From NCBI GenBank assembly GCA_016215555.1, contig JACRJC010000018.1, forward strand, positions 1 through 64,000: a stretch of 64,000 bases of DNA. The letters are read 5' to 3'. Below the pieces are notes generated by a model. That model saw only the letters and a program-made list of their open reading frames with translations. It ran no database searches and was not told where the DNA came from. This stretch comes from Rhodospirillales bacterium. GTDB lineage: Bacteria; Pseudomonadota; Alphaproteobacteria; Rhodospirillales; WMHbin7. How positions within the stretch are numbered: the first letter of the stretch is position 1; each line of letters opens with the position of its first letter. Positions 17,171 through 25,343 of the stretch are shown here, in pieces. The position numbers and the translations under genes were made by a program.

Positions 17171-20100
17171 ATGAGCCAGCAAGCCGCCAAGCCCGAGATC
17201 GTCCAGCCGCCCCCTTTTCCCGCCTTCGAGAAGGCGCTTTCGCTGCTGCAAGCCGGGCAATTGGCCGAGGCTCTGACGGGCTTCGAGGCGGCCTTGGCCG
17301 AAAATCCAGATCACATCCCCTCGCTGGTCAATATCGCCGTGGTGCTGCGCCGCCTGGGCCGGCTGGAGGCGTCGCTACGCTATCTGTATCGCGCCCTCGA
17401 GCGCGATCCCAAACAGCCCGGCATGTGGCAGAATCTGGGTGAGACGCTAAGGCGCCTGAAGCGGTTCGACGAGGCGGTGGCCTCGTTCAAGAAGGCGTCG
17501 CAGGACCAAGCCATCCTGCTGGCGGCGCTGGGCGGCATGGCGGCGGCCCTGAAAGAGGCCGGACAGTTCGACGAGGCCTTCAAGGCGCTGGATTCCCTGC
17601 TGGCCGGGGAGCCGGGCAACGCCGCCTTGTGGAACGGACTTGCCGAGGCCTTGTTCGACGCCGGCAAGGAGGAAGCGGCCCTGGCGGCGCTTCGGCGCGC
17701 CATTCAATTGAAGCCCAATCTGGCCGCCTATCATCTGCGCATGGCCTACCAACTGTCGCAACGAGGTCTCTATGCCGAGGCCGAGAAGCTGTACCGGTCC
17801 ATGCTGGTCCAGGGGGCCGAAAGCATGGCTCCGGCCCATGTCGGCTTGGCGCAAGCGCTGATCAGCCAGGGCCGCCTGGACGAGGCCGAAGCGCCGCTTG
17901 CGCGGGCGCTCGACATCGATCCCAATTTCATCGACATCCATCTGGCGAAAGCGCGCCAGTATTTCTTGTCGGGCCGCCTGACCGAAGCCTGGAGCGAATA
18001 CGGCTGGCGCAAACGCCATATCGATTTCACGCCGCCGCATCTGCCGGTGCCGGTCTGGGAAGGCCAGCCGCTGCAAGGCCGCTCGATCCTGCTGCTGGGC
18101 GAGCAGGGTGCTGGCGACACCATCCAATTCCTGCGCTATGCCCCGCTGCTGGCTCAGCAGGGCGCCCAGGTGGTGGTGGCGACTTCGGGGGCGCTGGAAG
18201 AACTGGTGCGGGCGGCGCCTGGCGTGGCCCAGGTTTTGTCGGACGGCAAGCAACTGCCCAAGACCGACTATTACGCCCATCTGTTGGACCTGCCGGCCCT
18301 GCTCAAGACCGAGCTTGCCACCATTCCTGCCCGCATTCCCTATCTGCCCTGTCCTGCGGTCAGGGACGAGTTGAAGATTGCCGCGCCGGCGGGTGTTCGG
18401 TTCAAGGTGGGCCTGGCTTTCGCCGGCAATCCGCGCCATCGCGGCGACCGGCTGCGCAGCATTTCCTTTCAAGATTTGGCGCCGCTGTTTTGCATCGAGG
18501 GGGCGGCCTTCTATTCCTTGCAGGTGGGCCAGCCCTTGCCCGCCGAAGCCAAGCCTTATCTGGATTGCGGCCTGCTGACCGATCTGGCGCCGCGCCTTCA
18601 AAGCTTCGCCGACACCGCCGCCGTGATGTCGCAGCTCGATCTGGTGATCTCGGTCGATACCGCCCTGGTCCATCTGGCCGGAGCCATCGGCAAGACGGCC
18701 TGGGTGCTGCTGCCCTTCGCGCCCGATTGGCGCTGGCTTCTTAAGCGCAGCGACACGCCCTGGTATCCGAATCTGGTCTTGTTCCGCCAGCCCGCCGCCA
18801 ATGACTGGCAGGGCGCCATCGGCAATGCCGCCAAGGCCCTCGGGGGCCGGCTGGACGAAAGCCGGCCGGTGATTCTGCCCTCGGCCTTCAAGAGGGAGGA
18901 CGGGCAGCCCCGTTTCGTCATGGCCTGGCCCAAGGGCCTGCTCAAGGATCCGGGAGCGGCCTTCATCTGGAAACGGGAAAGCCGTTTCGGCGGCTATGAA
19001 TACGCCACCCGCGCCTTTCTGGATGCGCATCTCCAGCCCGGCGACCTGCTGCTCGACATCGGCGCCCATTGGGGCGTGATCGCCCTTTCCGCCGCCAGCC
19101 GCTGGCCGGGTCAGGTCTCGGTGCTGGCCGTCGAGCCCGACGCCGTCAACGCCGCCCGCCTTGGCGCCTTCGCCGCCGGCAACGGCCTGTCGCATGTCAT
19201 CGAGACCGTCGTCGCCGGTTGCGCCGACAAGCCGGGCCGTGGGCGGGTGAGGCCGGGCGGCTCCAGCAGCATGGGATTCTCCGTGACGCCCGAGCAGAAC
19301 GGGCCGCTGGCCCTGGTCAGCATCGATTCCCTGCTGGCCGAGCGCCCGGCCCTGCAGGCCAAGCGCAGCTTTGTGAAAATCGATGTCGAAGGGCTGGAGC
19401 CGGTGGTGGTGGCCGGCATGGAGAACCTGATGGCGTCGGGCCGCGTGGGGGCGATCATCCTCGAGCGCGGACGCGAATATGATCAGGGTCCGGCCCGGGC
19501 GGCGTTCGAAAGCTTGCTGAAAAAGCTGACGAAGAAGGGCTTTCGGCTGATGCGCTTTGCCAGCGAGCAGTTGGGCGGCCCCTTGATTCCCTTCGTCAAC
19601 ACCGAGGATCTGTGCAACTTCATCGCTCTGGCTCCGGACATTTTGCCCTTGCCGGCCTATCCCAGGCCGGATGTGCAGGAAGTGACGTCGCCGACCCAGC
19701 CCGAGCGGGCGCGTCTGGCCGGCGAGGCCAAGGTCCGGCGTACCGAAGCCCTGATGAGGGCCAAAGCCAGCGACGGCGGCTTCTGGGCCGATCCGGCCAA
19801 TCTGGCGTCTTTGGTCGATGAGCGCGCCAAGGCCGCCGCCGGTCTGCTGCCCGGCCAGGGGCGCGTGCTCGATCTGGGGGCGGGACTGATGCGGGTGCGC
19901 ACGCATCTGGCCAAGGGCGTCGATTATCAGCCCGCCGATCTGGTGCCCTGGTCCGCCGAAACCCTGGCCGTCGATCTCAATCAGGATCAGTTCCCGCAAG
20001 GGCGGTTCGCCGCCATTCTGCTGCTGGAAGTGCTGGAATTCCTGCACGAACCCGAGAAGATTCTGGCCGCCTGCCGGGCAAGCGGCGATTCCCTGGTCAT

Positions 20101-20332
20101 GACCTATCGCCTGCGGGCGGATGAGCCGCTTCAAGAGCGCCGGGCCCAGGGTTGGTTCAATGATTTCGACGAGAAGGAATTGACGGCCTTGCTGGATCGA
20201 ACGGGCTGGCGGATCGATTTGTCGGTGCCGTCGCCCGAAGCCCGGACGCGGCTTATTCTGGCCCGTCCGAAAGCAGACGAGACCAGGCCAGCGAAGCGTT
20301 CCGCCAAGACCGCAAAGACGAAGAAAGCCTAG
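17171..20332 (+). CDS. large TPR / glycosyltransferase-like / double methyltransferase fusion
   Basis: A 1053-residue cytoplasmic fusion. Residues about 15-285 are tetratricopeptide repeats (spacing of about 34, e.g. NLGETLRRLKRFDEAVASF). Residues about 300-560 resemble the glycosyltransferase-9-like half found in TPR proteins (LLLGEQGAGDTIQFLRYAPL, VISVDTALVHLAGAIGKTAW). Residues about 600-810 are an FkbM-type methyltransferase (LLLDIGAHWGVIALSAA, FVKIDVEGLEPVVVAGM). Residues about 860-1030 look like a second, reduced class I methyltransferase (VLDLGAGL, LLLEVLEFLHEPEKIL). The tail is Lys-rich. Such proteins are associated with modification of surface glycans or flagellin; the substrate here is unknown. 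Confidence 0.82.
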   Translation: MSQQAAKPEIVQPPPFPAFEKALSLLQAGQLAEALTGFEAALAENPDHIPSLVNIAVVLRRLGRLEASLRYLYRALERDPKQPGMWQNLGETLRRLKRFDEAVASFKKASQDQAILLAALGGMAAALKEAGQFDEAFKALDSLLAGEPGNAALWNGLAEALFDAGKEEAALAALRRAIQLKPNLAAYHLRMAYQLSQRGLYAEAEKLYRSMLVQGAESMAPAHVGLAQALISQGRLDEAEAPLARALDIDPNFIDIHLAKARQYFLSGRLTEAWSEYGWRKRHIDFTPPHLPVPVWEGQPLQGRSILLLGEQGAGDTIQFLRYAPLLAQQGAQVVVATSGALEELVRAAPGVAQVLSDGKQLPKTDYYAHLLDLPALLKTELATIPARIPYLPCPAVRDELKIAAPAGVRFKVGLAFAGNPRHRGDRLRSISFQDLAPLFCIEGAAFYSLQVGQPLPAEAKPYLDCGLLTDLAPRLQSFADTAAVMSQLDLVISVDTALVHLAGAIGKTAWVLLPFAPDWRWLLKRSDTPWYPNLVLFRQPAANDWQGAIGNAAKALGGRLDESRPVILPSAFKREDGQPRFVMAWPKGLLKDPGAAFIWKRESRFGGYEYATRAFLDAHLQPGDLLLDIGAHWGVIALSAASRWPGQVSVLAVEPDAVNAARLGAFAAGNGLSHVIETVVAGCADKPGRGRVRPGGSSSMGFSVTPEQNGPLALVSIDSLLAERPALQAKRSFVKIDVEGLEPVVVAGMENLMASGRVGAIILERGREYDQGPARAAFESLLKKLTKKGFRLMRFASEQLGGPLIPFVNTEDLCNFIALAPDILPLPAYPRPDVQEVTSPTQPERARLAGEAKVRRTEALMRAKASDGGFWADPANLASLVDERAKAAAGLLPGQGRVLDLGAGLMRVRTHLAKGVDYQPADLVPWSAETLAVDLNQDQFPQGRFAAILLLEVLEFLHEPEKILAACRASGDSLVMTYRLRADEPLQERRAQGWFNDFDEKELTALLDRTGWRIDLSVPSPEARTRLILARPKADETRPAKRSAKTAKTKKA

Positions 20333-20573
20333 CCCATTCGTCTTCCAGCGCCCGGTCCGCCTCCCGCCCCCCAAGCCGGCGCGAAGCGGCGAGGCTGGCC
20401 TGGGTTTGCCGGCACAGCGAGGCATAGAAACGATCCTGCGAGCGGGCCAGCCCCCGCCTGGCCGCGTCCGGCGAGGCGGCGCGGGCCTGCCTTTGACAGG
20501 CGTCGGGCATCGGCCCGTCCTGGCGCAAGGAACAGGCCGTCAGCCGGGCCGGGTCGGGGAGAAAAGTTTCCAT
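20253..20573 (-). CDS. possible small hypothetical protein
   Basis: An open frame of about 106 residues (METFLPDPARLTACSLRQDG at the start) fills the gap between the TPR gene and the prophage repressor and overlaps the 3' end of the TPR gene by 80 bases. It is rich in Arg, Ala and Ser and has four Cys residues. No domain is recognised. The composition could be a shadow of high-GC DNA, so this is kept only as a candidate; otherwise 20333-20634 holds nothing that I can name. Confidence 0.3.
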   Translation of the reverse strand: METFLPDPARLTACSLRQDGPMPDACQRQARAASPDAARRGLARSQDRFYASLCRQTQASLAASRRLGGREADRALEDEWARLSSSLRSWRNASLAWSRLLSDGPE

Positions 20574-20634
20574 GCCGACAGACAACCAGACCGGCCTCGG
20601 TCTGTCAAGGAATAAATTTTCTATTTAGGTATAT

Positions 20635-21267
20635 TTACTGGCTCGCCCACACGACGCGATGGATCAGGACCACCTCCTCGACCGGGAAGGTGCGATTGGG
20701 GTGTTCGCTGTTGATCGATTGCAGATCGACGAATTTGGCGGTGCGGCGCAAGAGCTGCTTGACCATCACCTCGCCCTCGGTGGTCTTCACCACCACGCGG
20801 TCGGCCCTGCGCACCTGGGCGGCCGGCGAGACGATGATGGTGTCGCCCTCGCGATAGAGAGGCTCCATCGAATTGCCGGAGATCTCCAGCGCATAGGCGC
20901 GGCTGTCGCCCATTTCGGGGAAGGGGATTTCGTCCCAGCCGGCGCCGGTGGGATAACCGGCATCGTCGAAATAGCCGTCCGAACCGGCCTGGGCCAGGCC
21001 GATCAGGGGGATGCGCTGCACGGCGCCGGTCTCGTCAGGATTGTCGATCAGATTGACGAATTCGGCGATCGAGGCGCCGGTGGCGGTCAGCACCTTGGAC
21101 ACGCTTTCCGTCGAAGGCCAGCGCAGTTTGCCCTCGGGACTGGCGCGTTTGCTTTTGTTGAACGTCGTCGGATCAAGGCCGGCCTTGCGGGCCAAACCCG
21201 ATGCGGTGAGGCCGTGCTTGAAGGCCAGACGGTCGAGGGCGTGCCAGATATCGGCGTGACGCAGCAT
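20635..21267 (-). CDS. prophage repressor, HTH plus S24 (LexA/CI-type) peptidase
   Basis: A 210-residue repressor expected to hold the adjacent phage genes off and to self-cleave when RecA is activated. The N-terminal DNA-binding region (about 8-65) includes LTASGLARKAGLDPTTFNKS. The cleavage site is likely the A-G in LAQAGSDGYF (about 95). The catalytic Ser lies in ISGNSMEPLYREGD and the Lys in EGEVMVKQLL. The start at 21267 has a strong AGGAGGA ribosome-binding site. It is transcribed away from the structural genes, as in lambdoid control regions. Confidence 0.92.
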   Translation of the reverse strand: MLRHADIWHALDRLAFKHGLTASGLARKAGLDPTTFNKSKRASPEGKLRWPSTESVSKVLTATGASIAEFVNLIDNPDETGAVQRIPLIGLAQAGSDGYFDDAGYPTGAGWDEIPFPEMGDSRAYALEISGNSMEPLYREGDTIIVSPAAQVRRADRVVVKTTEGEVMVKQLLRRTAKFVDLQSINSEHPNRTFPVEEVVLIHRVVWASQ

Positions 21268-21308
21268 AGAATCCTCCTAACCTCGCAAGGTCTTGTGGTT
21301 CAATTGTA

Positions 21309-21319
21309 AGTAGGAACTT
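21309..21319. promoter_or_regulatory. putative repressor operator, copy 1
   Basis: The 11-mer AGTAGGAACTT sits 42 bases upstream of the repressor start. Its exact reverse complement recurs at 22158-22168 just before the late promoter. On the minus strand it lies next to a TACAAT -10-like hexamer for the repressor gene. A weaker version (ATGTTCCCACA) lies near 21363-21373, before the first rightward gene. Shared placement at three promoters suggests that it is the binding site of the S24 repressor. Confidence 0.55.
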
Positions 21320-21395
21320 AGTCAATTTTGTCCTTGACGTCAAGCGGCCTTCGTGTTTTGACTATGTTCCCACAATGTACATGATGGAGGCTATA

Positions 21396-21764
21396 ATGTC
21401 ATTCTATCGATACGTGCCAAGAGCCTTGGCCGAACCCCGGGCGCAACCTTTCGAAACGGCCCAGGCAGCTTGGTTGTGGTACTGCCAATGTCAATTGGCG
21501 CGCATCGAGGGCGCGCGCTTCCAATCGGATCGGGCCGCCCTGGGGCCCAAGCCCTGCGACCCCGACGACATCTTCACGGTCGTCGACCGGCTCTACAAAT
21601 CCCACGCGCTTGAAAGACGCCATCTGCTGGTGTTGGGCGATTACGGATCAAGGCTTGCGCCACCCCAAAACAGCAACCCCGCCGAGCGCGCGGCGGCGCG
21701 CTGCTGGAGCCAGGCCATGGCCGTAATGGCGCCGGTTCTGAAAGCCAAGGGAATCATAATATGA
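21396..21764 (+). CDS. prophage early hypothetical protein
   Basis: A 122-residue soluble protein, first rightward gene after the repressor. ATG 21396 (MSFYRYVPRALAEPRAQPF) was chosen because GGAGG lies 7 bases upstream; earlier ATGs at 21375-21383 lack a site. It is rich in Ala, Arg and aromatic residues, with AQAAWLWYCQCQLARIEGAR and a C-terminal helix with RCWSQAMAVMAPVLKAKG. No domain is recognised. Its stop overlaps the next gene start by 4 bases, so the pair is coupled. A regulatory or packaging-related role would fit its position but is a guess. Confidence 0.7.
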   Translation: MSFYRYVPRALAEPRAQPFETAQAAWLWYCQCQLARIEGARFQSDRAALGPKPCDPDDIFTVVDRLYKSHALERRHLLVLGDYGSRLAPPQNSNPAERAAARCWSQAMAVMAPVLKAKGIII

Positions 21765-22285
21765 GTCATGAAATCAATAGGATAGATATGTATTTCAGCG
21801 AGGCCTGGGTTGGCTTTCGCAACAATGTGGGCTTGGTCTGGCTGACCTGGCTGAGGCCCGGCTTTCGGCATTGTTTTTTGCTATTGCGGACGGAAAATCT
21901 GTGGCTGGTCTATGATCCGCTTTCCCATCATACCCGACTGGATCTGGTCGCAGGCGGGGATGAGTTGCTGGAGATATTCTCCGCGCAGGGTTGCCGCCTG
22001 ATCCCGGCCATCGTCGCCGAACCGCCGCGCCGCCCGCAATCCTGGCGGCCCTATAGTTGCGTCGAGGCGGTCAAGCGGGCCCTGGGTCTCCAGGCCGGAT
22101 GGGTGCTAACCCCTTGGCAGCTCTATTGTCATCTAAGCCGGAACTGGGTTCAAAAAAAAGTTCCTACTGATAGAGAAAAGTCGTTGACTCTGCCAAAAGC
22201 GCGGAGTATAAGCATCAACAGCAACCACCCTTACTGCGCCCGCAGCGGATCGAATGCCTCGGAGGAGGCCCGCCAGGGCGAATAA
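21761..22285 (+). CDS. prophage hypothetical protein with permuted cysteine-peptidase-like pattern
   Basis: A 174-residue protein. The order of a His in RPGFRHCFLLL (about 36) followed by a Cys in RPYSCVEAVKRALGL (about 99) fits the circularly permuted NlpC/P60/LRAT arrangement, in which His precedes Cys; the helix after the Cys is typical of such folds. This is a pattern-based suggestion. The last 35 codons (after about 22180) overlie a sigma-70-like promoter and look less protein-like. Its ATG overlaps the previous stop. Confidence 0.65.
   Translation: MSHEINRIDMYFSEAWVGFRNNVGLVWLTWLRPGFRHCFLLLRTENLWLVYDPLSHHTRLDLVAGGDELLEIFSAQGCRLIPAIVAEPPRRPQSWRPYSCVEAVKRALGLQAGWVLTPWQLYCHLSRNWVQKKVPTDREKSLTLPKARSISINSNHPYCARSGSNASEEARQGE
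22158..22168. promoter_or_regulatory. putative repressor operator, copy 2
   Basis: AAGTTCCTACT is the exact reverse complement of the 11-mer at 21309-21319 and ends 15 bases before the -35 box at 22184. This placement would let the S24 repressor control late transcription directly. Confidence 0.55.
22184..22212 (+). promoter_or_regulatory. strong sigma-70-type late promoter of the prophage
   Basis: TTGACT at 22184-22189 and TATAAG at 22207-22212 are separated by exactly 17 bases, each one mismatch from consensus. The promoter lies inside the end of the preceding reading frame and points into the structural gene block starting at 22467. An operator-like 11-mer lies just upstream. Confidence 0.75.
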
Positions 22286-22301
22286 AAGGGATTGGTTCCC
22301 C

Positions 22302-22342
22302 CCGAACGGGGCCGTTCGCCACTGGCGAGCGGCCCCGTTCGG
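22302..22342 (+). other. long leader hairpin upstream of the structural genes
   Basis: CGAACGGGGCCGTTCGCC at 22303-22320 and GGCGAGCGGCCCCGTTCG at 22324-22341 form an inverted repeat of about 18 pairs with one mismatch and a 3-base loop. It is transcribed from the 22184 promoter and precedes a terminator. Possible roles are transcript protection, attenuation or an antitermination signal. Confidence 0.7.
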
Positions 22343-22376
22343 CGTTTGGGGGGGTGAAAACCCCGCTTCCACCCGG

Positions 22377-22403
22377 CCCCGCCACCTGGCGGGGTTTTTT
22401 TTT
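22377..22403 (+). terminator. intrinsic terminator in the late leader
   Basis: CCCCGCCA pairs with TGGCGGGG around a 2-base loop and is followed by nine T residues (22395-22403). It lies between the late promoter and the first structural gene, so read-through or antitermination would be needed for high expression, unless a second promoter lies downstream. Confidence 0.85.
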
Positions 22404-22466
22404 AACCGGGGCCGCCGGCCAACCGCCGGACGCCCTCTTGGAATGGAGTTCGTCATGGGAGGTTTC

Positions 22467-22694
22467 ATGAGCATCTTCTCCCCGCCCTCGCCGCCGCCGC
22501 CGCCGCCCGTAGCCGTGCCGGTCATCACCGCCGCCCCCGTCGTCGATACCGTGGCCGAGGATGAGCGCAAGGCCCGTCTGGCCGCCGTGGCCCGCAACCG
22601 GGCCGGCATCGCCGGCACCGTCGCCACCTCGAACCGCGGCGTGCTGACGCCCGCCTCGGGAACGGCGACGCGCAAAACCTTGCTGGGGGAATAG
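22467..22694 (+). CDS. small proline-rich phage structural-module protein
   Basis: A 75-residue protein (MSIFSPPSPPPPPPVAVPVI at the start) with a proline tract at about 6-14 and a basic C-terminal half (TVATSNRGVLTPASGTATRK). ATG 22467 has GGAGG 5 bases upstream; an in-frame ATG at 22455 would encode that site. It sits immediately before the portal gene (4-base gap). Small proline-rich proteins at this position are common in podovirus-like prophages, but the function is unknown. Confidence 0.7.
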   Translation: MSIFSPPSPPPPPPVAVPVITAAPVVDTVAEDERKARLAAVARNRAGIAGTVATSNRGVLTPASGTATRKTLLGE

Positions 22695-22698
22695 GACC

Positions 22699-24273
22699 AT
22701 GACCTTGCGTCAGGAATCCCTTAGCGCCGAGGAGGTGCTGAAGCGCTACGAAAAGGCGCGTCAGCGGCGCGCCGGTTGGGAAGGCCATTGGCAGGAATGT
22801 TACGACTACGCCCTGCCGCTGCGGGGCGGTCCGCTGGCCTCGTCAAGCCCGGGCGCCAAGCGCAGCGATCGTCTGTTCGACGGCACGGCGCCCGACTGCG
22901 TCGATCAATTGGCGGCCAGCCTGCTGGCGCAATTGACGCCGCCCTGGGCGCAGTGGTTCGGCCTGTCGGCGGGGCCCGATCTGTCGGAGGAAGAGCGCGA
23001 ACGCGCCCTGCCGATCCTGGAAAAGGCCGGCACCGCGTTGCAAAGCCATTTCGACCGCTCGAACTTCGCCATCGAGATGCATCAGTGCTATCTCGATCTG
23101 GTGACGGCGGGGACGGCGTCGCTTCTGTTCGAGGAAGCGCCGCTGGGATCCAGTTCGGCCTTTCGCTTCACCGCCGTGCCCTTGTCGCAATTGGCCCTCG
23201 AGGAAAGCGTCGAGGGACGACTGGACACCAGTTTCCGCTCGTCGGAAATGACGCTGGCCGCCATCGAAGAGCGCTTCGGCGAAGCCGTGGTGCAAGAAAG
23301 CCTGCGCGCCAAGACCAAGGACGATGCCGACCGGCGCTTCAAGGTGGTGGAAGCTGTGCTGCCCGAACGCCACGCCTTCCATTACCGCGCGGTGCTGGAT
23401 GGCGAGGGATCGGGAGGCGCCGAATTGCTGGCCGAGGGGCGCTTCGAGCAGTCTCCCTTCATCAACTTCCGCTGGCTGAAGGCGCCGGGCGAGGTTTATG
23501 GCCGCTCGCCGGTCATGAAAAGCCTGCCCGACATCAAGACCGCCAACAAGGTGGTGGAACTGGTGCTGAAGAACGCCACCATCGCCGTCACCGGAATCTG
23601 GCAGGCCGACGACGACGGCGTGCTCAATCCCGCCAACATCAAGCTGGTGCCGGGCACCATCATTCCCAAGGCGGTGGGCTCGGCGGGCCTGACGCCTCTG
23701 GAAACGCCGGGCCGCTTCGACGTCTCGGAACTGATGCTGACCGATCTGCGCAACCGCATCTCGCACGCGCTGATGGCCGATCGCTTGGGCCAGGCCAACG
23801 CCCCCAACATGACGGCCACCGAAGTGCTGGAACGTTCGGCCGAGATGGCCCGTCTGCTGGGGGCCACCTATGGAAGGCTGCAGTCGGAACTGCTGACGCC
23901 CCTGGTCTTGCGGGCGGTGGCGATTCTGAAAAGGCGGGGCGAGATCCCCCGGCTGCAGATCGACGGCCAGCAGATCGATCTCACCTACAAGTCGCCGCTG
24001 GCCAACGAACGCGGACGCGAAGACGCCAGGAATATTCTGCAATGGCTGTCCACCGTCACGACTTTCGGTCCGCTGGCGTCGCAAGTCATTGATCTTGGGG
24101 CGGCGGCCCGCTGGCTGGCGCGCGCACTCAACGTGCCGAGCGAGCTGTTGCAGGCCGCCCCCGCTTCACCTGGCAGCGATCCCGCACTGGCCGCCCTCGC
24201 CCATGGGGCCCAGCCGGCAGTGGTCGCTCCCCCGCCAGGAGAAGTTTTGCCGGTTCCGGGGGGGACGCCATGA
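22699..24273 (+). CDS. podovirus-type portal (head-tail connector) protein
   Basis: A 524-residue protein matching the T7/BPP-1-like head-to-tail connector family in length and pattern. It has an N-terminal YEKARQRRAGWEGHWQECYD, the conserved SDRLFDGTAPDCVDQLAASL with LTPPWAQWF, the central KSLPDIKTANKVVELVL, and the C-terminal NMTATEVLERSAEMARLLG. The ring of 12 subunits would form the DNA entry channel and dock the terminase. The C-terminal tail is Pro/Ala-rich. The stop overlaps the next gene by 4 bases. Confidence 0.9.
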   Translation: MTLRQESLSAEEVLKRYEKARQRRAGWEGHWQECYDYALPLRGGPLASSSPGAKRSDRLFDGTAPDCVDQLAASLLAQLTPPWAQWFGLSAGPDLSEEERERALPILEKAGTALQSHFDRSNFAIEMHQCYLDLVTAGTASLLFEEAPLGSSSAFRFTAVPLSQLALEESVEGRLDTSFRSSEMTLAAIEERFGEAVVQESLRAKTKDDADRRFKVVEAVLPERHAFHYRAVLDGEGSGGAELLAEGRFEQSPFINFRWLKAPGEVYGRSPVMKSLPDIKTANKVVELVLKNATIAVTGIWQADDDGVLNPANIKLVPGTIIPKAVGSAGLTPLETPGRFDVSELMLTDLRNRISHALMADRLGQANAPNMTATEVLERSAEMARLLGATYGRLQSELLTPLVLRAVAILKRRGEIPRLQIDGQQIDLTYKSPLANERGREDARNILQWLSTVTTFGPLASQVIDLGAAARWLARALNVPSELLQAAPASPGSDPALAALAHGAQPAVVAPPPGEVLPVPGGTP

Positions 24274-24521
24274 ACGATCGCACCGGAACCGGCGCCTACG
24301 AACTTGGCTCGGTCTTCGCCCGCACCTTTCGCGGCGAGGACGGAACAAGGGCGCTGGCCTATTTGAGAACGCTGACGCTGGAACGCCATCTCGGCCCCGA
24401 GGCCAGCATCGCCCAGCTTCGGCATCTCGAAGGCCAGCGTCATCTGGTGAATCTCATTCTGTCGCTCGTGCGCCGCGGCCGCGAGGGGCAACCTTTCGAC
24501 ATCGAAACCAAGGAGAGTTAG
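24270..24521 (+). CDS. small phage protein, Bbp19-like
   Basis: An 83-residue protein (SVFARTFRGEDGTRALAYLR, then LRHLEGQRHLVNLILSLVRR). The spacing of a Phe-rich start, a middle Leu-rich helix and a final GQRHLVxxIL helix matches the Bbp19 family that lies between portal and capsid-assembly genes in BPP-1-like phages. No catalytic motif. It is translationally coupled to the portal gene. Role unknown. Confidence 0.65.
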   Translation: MNDRTGTGAYELGSVFARTFRGEDGTRALAYLRTLTLERHLGPEASIAQLRHLEGQRHLVNLILSLVRRGREGQPFDIETKES

Positions 24522-24524
24522 ATC

Positions 24525-25196
24525 ATGACCTATCCGACAAGCAACGCCGCCCAGCGCCCGGGCTATCTGCCCGAGAAATTCTGGGACGAAACCCAGCAAA
24601 GCCCGCGCCTGGAGGAACTGGCGCGCTCGTATCTCGAACTTGAAAGGCGCATCGGCCAGCAAGGCGGCCAACGCGGGACGCTGCCCGAATCGCCCGAGGC
24701 CTATCAGATCGCCGAACGCCATCCCATGTGCGGCTGCGACCTCGAGGTCAACAAGCGGCTGCATGGGGCCGGCTTCACCAACGAGCAGGCGCAGCTGGTC
24801 TACGACCTGGCCTTCGAGCGTCTGATGCCGACGCTGCACGGCATGGCGGCCGACATGTACGGCCAGCGCAATCAGGAGCGTCTGCATCAGCATTTCGGCG
24901 GCCCCGACCGCTTCAGCGAAGTCCAGCGCCAGCTTTCGGCCTGGGGCAAGGCCAATCTGCCCGAGGATGTGTATGCGGCGCTGAGTTCCAGCCCCGAGGG
25001 CGTCATGGCCCTCGAACGCATGATGGGATCGGGCGAGCCCGGCCTCAACATGCGCAATGCCGAGGCAGGCCAGGGCGGCAGCGAGGACGAGCTGAAACAA
25101 ATGGTCGCCGATCCCCGCTATTGGCGGCAACGCGACCCGGCCTACATGGCCAAGGTCACCGAAGCCTTCAAGCGCGCTTACGCCAACCAGAAGTAA
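24525..25196 (+). CDS. putative capsid scaffold / assembly protein
   Basis: A 223-residue charged helical protein between portal and major capsid, the normal place for the scaffold. Residues about 50-110 hold AYQIAERHPMCGCDLEVNKR and GFTNEQAQLVYDLAFERLMP. The last ~35 residues (DELKQMVADPRYWRQRDPAY, then MAKVTEAFKRAY) look like the C-terminal helix-turn-helix by which podovirus scaffolds bind the coat protein. The same module is found at the N-terminus of the products of 26526-26996 and 39413-40159. The assignment rests on position and composition. Confidence 0.75.
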   Translation: MTYPTSNAAQRPGYLPEKFWDETQQSPRLEELARSYLELERRIGQQGGQRGTLPESPEAYQIAERHPMCGCDLEVNKRLHGAGFTNEQAQLVYDLAFERLMPTLHGMAADMYGQRNQERLHQHFGGPDRFSEVQRQLSAWGKANLPEDVYAALSSSPEGVMALERMMGSGEPGLNMRNAEAGQGGSEDELKQMVADPRYWRQRDPAYMAKVTEAFKRAYANQK

Positions 25197-25343
25197 GCGC
25201 TTCCTTCAGCACCCCCGGGAGAACCCGCTTCGGGCCCCGGGGCAATCGGGCGTCGCACCGGGCGGCCTGCCGGTCCGGACGGCAGGCCAGAACCCGTCTG
25301 CGGCGCCTTTTCGTTTCAACCGATCAGACAAGGATCACATCAC
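25197..25343. other. intergenic leader of the capsid gene with hairpin
   Basis: This gap holds the inverted repeat GGCCTGCCG / CGGCAGGCC with a 7-base loop (about 25263-25287), with no T-tract immediately after it. It may stabilise or partly terminate the transcript ahead of the highly expressed capsid gene. Confidence 0.5.

Noticed and set aside
17447-20425. A 992-codon minus-strand frame opposite the TPR fusion (and a 648-codon one opposite the EAL gene)
   Set aside because: Composition (Gln/Gly/Arg-rich, no domains) is that of an antisense shadow in high-GC DNA; the plus-strand genes have clear domains.
22254-22694. Long reading of the small proline-rich phage gene from 22254
   Set aside because: It would translate the leader hairpin and terminator; ATG 22467 has a proper ribosome-binding site.
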